Source: Emticicia sp043780375
GTDB taxonomy: Bacteria; Bacteroidota; Bacteroidia; Cytophagales; Spirosomataceae
DNA length: 29,248 bases
Direction of reading: 5' to 3'
NCBI RefSeq assembly: GCF_043780375.1
Contig: NZ_JAYWCU010000154.1
Coordinates: forward strand, 1 to 29,248
Part shown: piece after piece, positions 23,439-29,248 of the stretch
Layout: each line of letters starts with the position of its first letter
How positions within the stretch are numbered: the stretch's first letter is position 1
Translations under genes and position numbers: made by a program
The notes under the pieces: model-generated
The model's database searches: none
Told to the model about the DNA's origin: nothing
Seen by the model: only the letters and a program-made list of their open reading frames with translations

Positions 23439-25592
23439 ATGAAAAATATAAATTGCTTGAAAACTGGCGTTTTTGCTATCGCCATTTTTCTGGTTTTCAA
23501 TACTCACGCCCAAGTTCTTAAATGGACAGTAGTGGCTAATGGCGTATGGAAAGTTTCAGTAGGAAAACCCGAAACTTACGATTTGCTTAAAGCTGCCGAT
23601 GTGAAACCCAATTTGGTGGCTCTTACTAAAATGGACAAAGCAGTTTTTCCATTGCCTAAAAATGATATTTTTGTCAGATTTCAAGATGGGAAAACATATT
23701 TACGCTTCCCATTGGAGCGAAAAGAACAGATTTATGGCTTCGGTTTAAACTTTCAAACAGTGCATCAACGAGGGCGAATTTTACGCCTTCATGCCGATCA
23801 TTATGGCAATACCGATAATGGTCGCACACACGCACCCGTGCCATTCTATGTATCATCAAATGGCTATGGCGTTTTCATTAATTCAGCTCGTTATTTAGAT
23901 GTGTATGTTGGTTCGGCGGTGAGGAAGGATAGCAAAAATCCGCCCGAACTGCAAGACCGCAATACTGATAAAAATTGGTCGGCAAAACCTTATTCTGATG
24001 CTGTCGAAATCTTAGTTCCTGCACAAGGCGTTGAATTTTATGTGTTTGCAGGGCCAAAACCCCTTGATGCCGTTCGCCGTTTCAATCTTTTTAATGGCGG
24101 TGGTTGTTTACCGCCTCGTTGGGGACTTGGTTTTACGCAGCGAGTAAATCGGCTTTATACTGATGAAGATGTAAAAAAAGAAGCACAAGAATTTGAAGCC
24201 AAAGAATATCCACTTGATTTTATCGGACTTGAGCCAGGTTGGCAAAGTAAATCATATCCATGTACATTTGAATGGGACAAAACTCGTTTTCCTGACCCTG
24301 CCAAATTTGTGAAAGAAATGAGCGATATGGGCGTAAAAATAAACCTTTGGACCAACCCTTATGTTTCTCCGCAAGCCTCCATTTATGCAAAAATTGCTCC
24401 TTTTACTGCTTCCCACACTATTTGGGTAGGTGCAATTCCTGACTTGAGTATGCCACAAGCACGAAATATACTTTTCTCGAAATTTGAAAAAGACCATATC
24501 AATATTGGCGTAAGTGGCTATAAAATTGATGAAGTTGATGGCTACGACTCTTATTTATTTCCTGATGTAACCACTTTTCCTTCGGGGCATAGTGCCGAGC
24601 AAATGCGACAAACGTATGGTTTGCTTGTGCAGAAATACAGCACTGAGGTTTTCCATAAAAAAAATAGCCGTACGTATGGTTTGGTGCGAGCTTCCAATGG
24701 CGGCGGCGTTTCGTTTCCTTATGTAATTTATAACGATAATTATAGTCACCAAGATTTTATTACAGGCTTAATCAACAGTGGGTTTTCTGGCGTACTTTGG
24801 ACACCAGAAGTGAGAGCTTCAAAAACAAGTGAAGAATGGCTCAGACGTATGCAAACGGTCTGTTTTTCGCCAATGGCAATGATAAATGCTTGGGCGAGTA
24901 GCACCAAACCGTGGTCGTTTCCCGACGTGGCTAATGACGTAAAGGCACTTGCTCAACTCAGAATGCAAATGATGCCTTATTGGTACACCGAATTTGCCAA
25001 ATATCACTTTGAAGGTACGCCACCCTTTCGAGCAATTAACTTAGAAGATGGATTTTTTCAAGAAAACAAAAAAGAAAAAGGCAATACAAGTTTAGAAGAA
25101 AATCCTTACGAAGAAGCGATTGCCAAAGAAATAAAAGATGAATACATGGCGGGAGAATATTTGTTGGTTGCTCCTTTTTTTACTGGACAAACCACCCGAA
25201 AAGTGATTTTACCCAAAGGTAAATGGTTTGATTTTTATACGGGCGATTATGCTGGAGATGGTGAAGTGATAACAATTAATTCCAACTTAGGGAAAATCCC
25301 TGTTTTTGTGAAAGATGGCGGCATTATTCCGATGATGCAGCCGATGCTTCATGCTCCAAAAGCTAATCAAAAAGTTGATTTAGAGATTCGCCATTATGGA
25401 CAAAAAAACAGTATTTCTCACTTATATGACGACGACGGAGAAACTTTTGACTACGAACAGGGGATTTATTCTTGGCGAGAAATCAAGGTAGAACGACAAA
25501 ATGATGGACAATTGAAAGGTACTATTTCAGCTCCCGAAAACAATAAACCTAATACAATTGGCAATGTTTCTTGGAAATTTATGACGAAATAG
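23439..25592 (+). CDS. Secreted GH31-family glycosidase with an atypical active-site motif
   Basis: A 717-residue exported enzyme with a signal peptide (about residues 1-24, ending THAQ). An N-terminal beta-sandwich contains YGFGLNFQTVHQRG, then a (beta/alpha)8 barrel starts near PPRWGLGFTQRVNRLYT. A C-terminal beta domain has APFFTGQTTRKVILPKGKWF and HLYDDDGETFDYEQG, all GH31 hallmarks. The nucleophile strand reads SGYKIDEVDG with D364 at the expected place, where classical alpha-glucosidases have W-x-D-M-N-E. The acid/base candidate is D433 in YNDNYSHQDF. The deviations suggest a non-glucosidase GH31 subfamily. The enzyme should cleave an alpha-linked side sugar from the target polymer; specificity is unknown. 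It sits in the kdgF-lyase-esterase operon. Confidence 0.83.
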   Translation: MKNINCLKTGVFAIAIFLVFNTHAQVLKWTVVANGVWKVSVGKPETYDLLKAADVKPNLVALTKMDKAVFPLPKNDIFVRFQDGKTYLRFPLERKEQIYGFGLNFQTVHQRGRILRLHADHYGNTDNGRTHAPVPFYVSSNGYGVFINSARYLDVYVGSAVRKDSKNPPELQDRNTDKNWSAKPYSDAVEILVPAQGVEFYVFAGPKPLDAVRRFNLFNGGGCLPPRWGLGFTQRVNRLYTDEDVKKEAQEFEAKEYPLDFIGLEPGWQSKSYPCTFEWDKTRFPDPAKFVKEMSDMGVKINLWTNPYVSPQASIYAKIAPFTASHTIWVGAIPDLSMPQARNILFSKFEKDHINIGVSGYKIDEVDGYDSYLFPDVTTFPSGHSAEQMRQTYGLLVQKYSTEVFHKKNSRTYGLVRASNGGGVSFPYVIYNDNYSHQDFITGLINSGFSGVLWTPEVRASKTSEEWLRRMQTVCFSPMAMINAWASSTKPWSFPDVANDVKALAQLRMQMMPYWYTEFAKYHFEGTPPFRAINLEDGFFQENKKEKGNTSLEENPYEEAIAKEIKDEYMAGEYLLVAPFFTGQTTRKVILPKGKWFDFYTGDYAGDGEVITINSNLGKIPVFVKDGGIIPMMQPMLHAPKANQKVDLEIRHYGQKNSISHLYDDDGETFDYEQGIYSWREIKVERQNDGQLKGTISAPENNKPNTIGNVSWKFMTK

Positions 25593-25607
25593 AAGCTAAA
25601 AGAGCGA

Positions 25608-26411
25608 ATGAAAGCAAACAACCCACTGAATACATCTTGGCGAAAAACAGCCTCCACGATTTATAAAAAGCCAGTCGATTCTAAAATTTTTGGTTCGGTT
25701 GAAATTGATATTACAGATTTAGAAAAATACATCAACGAAAAGAGAAAAGCAGGTGTGAAAATTACACTTACGCACTTCTTTTTGTTGGCAACCGCTCGGG
25801 CAATCAAAGAGCAAGTTCCTGAACTCAATACGTATGTGAAACGTGGAAATATTTACTCTTATGAACAGATTGATGCGACTGTAAGTGTACTACTACAAAA
25901 TGGAGAAATGGGTTCGGTAAAAATGCAAAATGTCGATAAATTGACTTTGGAAGAATCGGCGATACAATTGAAAGAAGAAATCAAAAAATCGTATCAAGGC
26001 GATGAAAATGCCACGATGCAGATGAAAGAAAAATTGGCAAGTATTCCGTGGCCTTTGCGTGGTTGGGTATATCACTTGATTAAATACCTCACAACCAATA
26101 TGGGCATTTCGATTCCACCTTTGGGACTTTCTGCCAATAATTTTGGATCGTTTATATTGTCTAATATTGGTAGCATTGGTTTGGATATTGGTTATCCAGC
26201 TTTGATGCCTTCGGCAAATATTTCGTTCGTACTGATTTTAGGGGGAATTAACAAAAAACCGTGGGTTGTCAATAACGAAATCGTTCCTCGCACCATTCTA
26301 ACACTCGGTGCTGCCCTCGACCACCGAGTAATTGATGCCTCGCACGGCGGAAAATTGTTTAGATATTTAAAGAAAATGGTGAATAATCCTGCTTTGTTGG
26401 AGAAGGTTTAG
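25608..26411 (+). CDS. Stand-alone 2-oxoacid dehydrogenase E2-type acyltransferase domain
   Basis: A 267-residue cytoplasmic protein that is only the catalytic (CAT-fold) domain of the dihydrolipoyl acyltransferase family. There is no lipoyl domain and no E1/E3-binding domain, whereas complete E2 subunits are about 400-550 residues. The signature DHRVIDASHGG contains the catalytic His (H239) and the following Asp, and the inner strand FGSFILSNIGSIGLDIGYPAL matches the substrate channel region. Loss of the lipoyl arm means it cannot work as a normal E2. Such stand-alone copies occur in Bacteroidota, with unknown acyl acceptor. It is 15 bp after the GH31 gene and ends the operon. Acyl transfer to or from a sugar or CoA is possible but unproven. 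Confidence 0.8.
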   Translation: MKANNPLNTSWRKTASTIYKKPVDSKIFGSVEIDITDLEKYINEKRKAGVKITLTHFFLLATARAIKEQVPELNTYVKRGNIYSYEQIDATVSVLLQNGEMGSVKMQNVDKLTLEESAIQLKEEIKKSYQGDENATMQMKEKLASIPWPLRGWVYHLIKYLTTNMGISIPPLGLSANNFGSFILSNIGSIGLDIGYPALMPSANISFVLILGGINKKPWVVNNEIVPRTILTLGAALDHRVIDASHGGKLFRYLKKMVNNPALLEKV

Positions 26412-26661
26412 TTTGAGTATTTTCTATCTACCACTTGATTTTTGTATCTTAATTTATGGAATTATTAATTAATGAAAAGTCTGACAAGTTAGAGAACCAC
26501 AAATAACCAATATTTTATAGTTTGTTGGTTGTCGTATTTTTATAAGTTGAAACGAGGATAAAAAAATCAATATTCCTTTTATTTATATTTGGCTTGTCAA
26601 CAACGTACGTGCAAAATATCAAACTTGTAAAATTCAAAATTATACTGATAAACTTCACATT

Positions 26662-27156
26662 ATGAGAAAAGTAATTCTTTATTCGCTATTTATGGTAATA
26701 TTTTTTGGTTGTTCTTCTACAAGTAGAAATGAAACAGCATCAAATATTGAATCTGTTAAAGAACCCGAAGTGAAAACAATAGTAAAAGAATCATTTAAAA
26801 TTCTTCGACAAGAGCAGCCAGGTAATTTTCAAAATTTTCATTTACTGATTGAGCAAACAGCTACCAAACCAGAAGATTTGATTACCACGATTAATCTTTT
26901 TAAGGCACAACATTGTGGAACTACACCTTGTAACGGAATAACATTGTGGGACAACGAAGAAGCATTTAAACTATATGAATCCAAACAAGATGATGCAAAG
27001 TGGCGAAAAAAGAACTGGTCATTCGTTTGCGAACATCAAATAGCCTACTACAATGCTACTGTAAGCGAGTTAGATATTTATCCTTTTATGGACTCTGAGT
27101 ATCGTCGATGGGGTGGTAAGAAAAAGAGACCTGAGAAAAAATCATATGACATTTAA
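26662..27156 (+). CDS. Small lipoprotein of unknown function
   Basis: A 164-residue protein starting MRKVILYSLFMVIFFGCSS, with a clear lipobox FFGC (Cys17). The mature part is charged and contains HCGTTPCNG with two cysteines, plus one more near the C-terminus (FVCEH). The C-terminal tail is basic (GGKKKRPEKK). I do not recognise a family. It has its own 250-bp upstream region, with AACCAA/TTGGTT about 14 bp apart near 26505-26530 and the GC-richer word AACAACGTACGTGC near 26600. It is followed by the first VapBC-flanking repeat. Likely an accessory gene. Confidence 0.7.
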   Translation: MRKVILYSLFMVIFFGCSSTSRNETASNIESVKEPEVKTIVKESFKILRQEQPGNFQNFHLLIEQTATKPEDLITTINLFKAQHCGTTPCNGITLWDNEEAFKLYESKQDDAKWRKKNWSFVCEHQIAYYNATVSELDIYPFMDSEYRRWGGKKKRPEKKSYDI

Positions 27157-27191
27157 ACACTCAGTTAAGATGAATTTTAATTCAGTCTTAG

Positions 27192-27251
27192 TGCCGCAGT
27201 GGAACTGCCAGCCGTTGTTATAACGGCATCTGCGAAAAGGCATTGAATGAA
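27192..27251. repeat. Left imperfect repeat beside VapBC, with foldback
   Basis: This contains CATCTGCGAAAA (27227-27238), identical to 27916-27927. The wider 37 aligned columns match at 31 positions with one 2-nt gap. It also folds: GCCGTT-gttat-AACGGC (27211-27227) inside TGCC-g-CAG / CTG-cgaaaa-GGCA, and a GCAGT/ACTGC hairpin at 27196-27208. It begins with TGCCGCAGTGG, shared with 10857-10867. It ends 8 bp before the toxin stop codon. Confidence 0.65.
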
Positions 27252-27259
27252 ACAAAACG

Positions 27260-27667
27260 TTAATCGTTAGCAATCACCTTTATCATTTTGTAGAGTGGGA
27301 ATTTTTGGTCGGCAGAAACAACTGGTATTCCTGTACTTGCAGATTGAGCAATAATCATCCTATCAAAAATATCGCTATGGTTTTCAACAGGCTGAATTTC
27401 GTAGAATCTCTGACAATGCTGTGTAGTAATATTAAGAACTTGAACTCTCAATTCAATTAGAGCCTCATCCCAAAAGCTTGCCAATGGTTTATTGATTTTT
27501 AGTGCTTTGGGTTTTGTTTCAAACAAAGAAGCGGTTTCCCAGATTGAAACAGCACTTATAAACAAATTGTTGTTTGGGTTTTCAAGCAATTTATAAGTTT
27601 TCCTGCCTATTTTATCAGGTTCGGTAGTATACCAAATAAAAATATGAGTATCTAAAAGTAAATTCAT
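27260..27667 (-). CDS. vapC: VapC-like PIN-domain toxin (RNase)
   Basis: A 135-residue PIN-domain protein of normal toxin length. Acidic metal ligands are at D6 in LLLDTHIF, E44 in SIWE, D99 and D102 in HSDIFDRM, and D120 in VVSADQ. The type II toxin VapC cleaves tRNA or rRNA in a Mg-dependent way and is neutralised by the antitoxin encoded directly upstream. The antitoxin stop codon abuts this ATG (TAAATG), so translation is coupled. The pair lies between two same-orientation repeats, which suggests it moved as a unit. The family call is firm; target RNA unknown. Confidence 0.92.
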   Translation of the reverse strand: MNLLLDTHIFIWYTTEPDKIGRKTYKLLENPNNNLFISAVSIWETASLFETKPKALKINKPLASFWDEALIELRVQVLNITTQHCQRFYEIQPVENHSDIFDRMIIAQSASTGIPVVSADQKFPLYKMIKVIAND

Positions 27668-27826
27668 TTATTTCAAATCTTCTTCAAAAAGTTCATCAGT
27701 AATTGTAACATAATGTTTAGCAAATCCTGCATTCCTTTTTGGCAACCCATCAACTTTATTTTTTTTATTCTTGACTGGCACCTTTTGCTTAGGTAGCTCA
27801 TTCATTTGTTTAAATAGTAATTCCAT
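27668..27826 (-). CDS. Short DUF2281-like antitoxin (VapB role)
   Basis: A 52-residue frame runs from ATG at 27826 to TAA at 27668-27670, directly before the VapC ATG. The product starts MELLFKQMNELP, has a Lys-rich middle (KVPVKNKKNK) and ends RNAGFAKHYVTITDELFEED. This end resembles the C-terminus of DUF2281-type antitoxins (AG-x-AKG-x-I-x-x-S-D-D-F-x-E-x-L), which pair with PIN toxins in Bacteroidota and cyanobacteria. It is shorter than the usual 65-80 residues, as if the helical middle were missing. Position and coupling make the antitoxin role likely. DNA binding and autoregulation are expected from the family but cannot be seen here. Confidence 0.75.
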   Translation of the reverse strand: MELLFKQMNELPKQKVPVKNKKNKVDGLPKRNAGFAKHYVTITDELFEEDLK

Positions 27827-27900
27827 ATTTTCATTGTTTTATATGCAAAGTAAACAAATTTTCTTGAAAATTGTTCCATAATCAAATGATTAAGAAATAG

Positions 27901-27940
27901 GTTGTTAATCAACGACATCTGCGAAAATGCGTTCAGCGAA
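27901..27940. repeat. Right imperfect repeat beside VapBC
   Basis: Same-orientation partner of 27214-27251, beginning GTTGTTA and carrying the identical CATCTGCGAAAA at 27916-27927. The cores are 689 bp apart and enclose both vapC and the antitoxin gene. The word GTTAATCAAC makes a small palindrome at its left end and GTTC-agc-GAAC a second one at its right end. Confidence 0.65.
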
Positions 27941-28056
27941 CAGCCTAAACTTAGCCAAACAAGCCTTTCACAGAAAAATTTTAATGTTGATTCCTCTTGA
28001 AATTCCCTCACGATTCTTGTTATTTTGTGTAGATTTACTGAAAAACAAGTATCGCC

Positions 28057-29079
28057 TTGAACACCAATCCCAATATAACGATTAAAGACATTGCTCGAAA
28101 GTTCAAATGTTCTCCTTCTACCGTGTCGAGGGCTTTAAACGACCACCCTACAATTAATATCGAAACCCGAAAAACGATTCACGAATATGCTCAAAAAATG
28201 GGTTATCAACGTAATTCGGTTTCGTTGAGTTTGCTTCATAAAAGTACAAAAACCATTGGAATCATCCTGCCAAATATTAGTCAATTCCACGAGTCTTCAA
28301 TGGTTGAAGGCTTGCAGTCGGTTTTGCAGCCATTGGGTTATTTATTGAATATTTGCGTAACAAATGAGCATTTTTTGATCGAAAAAGAATATACCGAAAG
28401 ACTTTTAGCCAATCGGGTGGACGGAATTTTTATATCAATTTCGCAAGAAACGTATAATGAAGGACGTTACGAACACCTCCAAATGGCATTTCACCGAAAT
28501 ATCCCTTTAATATTTATTGACCGAAAATATGATGAAATCGAAGCGGACGGCGTTACAATTGATGATTATCATGGAGCATTCATGGCAACCGAACACCTTA
28601 TTGAAGTGGGCTGCCAAAGAATTGCTCATTTGCGTGGACCAAAAGGACTTGCAGTTGCCGAGCACCGCTTCAATGGTTATAAAGATTGCTTACTAAAACA
28701 TAATTTACCGATTGATGAGACACTAATACGGTTCTCAGACTTCAATATAGAAAGTGCCATAGCACCTACAAAATACTTTTTAGACTTGCCAAATCCACTT
28801 GATGGTATTTTTGGGGTGAACGACCAAGTATGTTTTGGAGCATTAAAAGTTATTCGAGAAAAAGATATAAAAGTTCCCGAGCAAATCGCAATTATTGGTT
28901 TCGACAATTCTCCTATTTCGCAATATTTTCATCCTTCACTTAGCACGGTTGGTCGCCAAAGCCAGCCCATTGGAGAAGAAGCTGCTAAGTTATTTTTGCA
29001 GCAAATTACGCACCCTTCTGCTACGAGCAATATCGTTCTTTCGCCCGAACTCATCATTAGGCAATCGTCTAAACGATAA
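28057..29079 (+). CDS. LacI-family transcriptional regulator with TTG start
   Basis: A 340-residue repressor/activator of the LacI-GalR family. The N-terminal helix-turn-helix is ITIKDIARKFKCSPSTVSRALN (about residues 8-29), followed by the hinge region YQRNSVSLSLLHKSTKTIGIILPN. The sugar-binding Peripla_BP domain covers about 62-338 with IFGVNDQVCFGALKVI and IAIIGFDNSPISQYFHPSLSTV. No ATG lies between the upstream in-frame TGA (28039-28041) and the helix-turn-helix, so TTG at 28057 is the best start. The effector is unknown. Regulation of the uronate cluster is plausible because it is the only sugar-type regulator in the window, but it is separated from it by the lipoprotein and VapBC. Confidence 0.92.
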   Translation: MNTNPNITIKDIARKFKCSPSTVSRALNDHPTINIETRKTIHEYAQKMGYQRNSVSLSLLHKSTKTIGIILPNISQFHESSMVEGLQSVLQPLGYLLNICVTNEHFLIEKEYTERLLANRVDGIFISISQETYNEGRYEHLQMAFHRNIPLIFIDRKYDEIEADGVTIDDYHGAFMATEHLIEVGCQRIAHLRGPKGLAVAEHRFNGYKDCLLKHNLPIDETLIRFSDFNIESAIAPTKYFLDLPNPLDGIFGVNDQVCFGALKVIREKDIKVPEQIAIIGFDNSPISQYFHPSLSTVGRQSQPIGEEAAKLFLQQITHPSATSNIVLSPELIIRQSSKR

Positions 29080-29227
29080 ATACTTTTTTCAATATTTCTC
29101 ATCCGTGAGACCACAGGAAGGTTTCTACCGAAGAATACTCTTAAATTTGTTTTCAGGGTTTGTTCATAAAAAAAAGATAGGGATTCAAAAAGCTGATATA
29201 TTTGTTTTAGGAACTAAACATCAATTT

Positions 29228-29248
29228 ATGAATCCCCCCAAAACAAAC
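29228..29248 (+). CDS. Possible start of a gene cut by the window end
   Basis: ATG at 29228 opens seven codons (MNPPKTN) and runs out of the window. The preceding sequence GGGATTC (29180-29186) is complementary to GAATCCC (29230-29236) across the start. Nothing allows a function to be named. A TCTCA-tccg-TGAGA hairpin lies at 29097-29110 after the LacI gene. Confidence 0.2.

Noticed and set aside
27802..28011. 69-residue minus-strand frame overlapping the antitoxin start
   Set aside because: It overlaps the better-supported antitoxin in another frame and runs through the right flanking repeat; no recognisable sequence.
29156..29248. Left end of an insertion sequence at the window edge
   Set aside because: GGGATTC/GAATCCC and a new ATG are suggestive, but only seven codons are visible and no transposase or target duplication can be seen.

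Overview
The window looks like a chromosome segment from an aerobic, free-living Bacteroidota, most likely order Cytophagales (Emticicia/Spirosoma/Arcicella-like). This rests on the protein families seen (Omp28-type lipoprotein, DUF6029 barrel, bacterial tricorn protease, PAS-rich hybrid kinase, secreted polysaccharide enzymes), AT-rich DNA, absence of Shine-Dalgarno sites and lipoboxes of Bacteroidota type. The genus is an inference. No rRNA, tRNA, CRISPR array or complete insertion sequence was recognised.

Layout. (1) 1-3200: a 5'-truncated M28 aminopeptidase faces, across a bidirectional terminator, a two-gene minus-strand unit of a polytopic membrane protein and a secreted Asp-box (sialidase-like) protein. 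(2) 3200-10900: a signalling region with many non-coding islands. It holds a PAS histidine kinase broken by one in-frame TAG and a 1875-residue soluble hybrid kinase with eleven tandem PAS domains, HisKA, HATPase and a C-terminal receiver. Between them lies a 487-bp gene-free stretch with a 128-nt nested foldback resembling an integron attC site. (3) 11000-15300: an envelope redox/outer-membrane locus. An Omp28-like thioredoxin-fold lipoprotein is divergent from TlpA-like thioredoxin, a DUF6029 beta-barrel and a DUF922 putative metalloprotease. (4) 15533-18673: a secreted tricorn-type S41 protease. (5) 18856-26411: a polysaccharide/uronate utilisation cluster, all on the plus strand. It encodes a FAD-dependent oxidoreductase, a KdgF cupin, an alginate-lyase-family polysaccharide lyase, an esterase-like alpha/beta hydrolase, an atypical GH31 glycosidase and a stand-alone E2-type acyltransferase. 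(6) 26662-29248: accessory end. It holds a small lipoprotein, a VapBC toxin-antitoxin pair (the 52-residue antitoxin was not called in the supplied gene predictions) between two same-orientation imperfect repeats, and a LacI-family regulator starting with TTG.

How the genes work together (inference). Region 5 encodes a plausible route in which the lyase cuts a uronic-acid polymer to 4,5-unsaturated sugars and KdgF opens them to linear keto acids. The esterase and GH31 enzyme would strip substituents, and a LacI regulator 1.6 kb downstream is a candidate controller. No SusC/SusD pair is present in the window. The most unusual non-coding signal is a set of structured, partly similar intergenic elements clustered around the accessory genes (kinases, lipoprotein, VapBC) and not seen around the conserved operons, suggesting cassette-like gene traffic.
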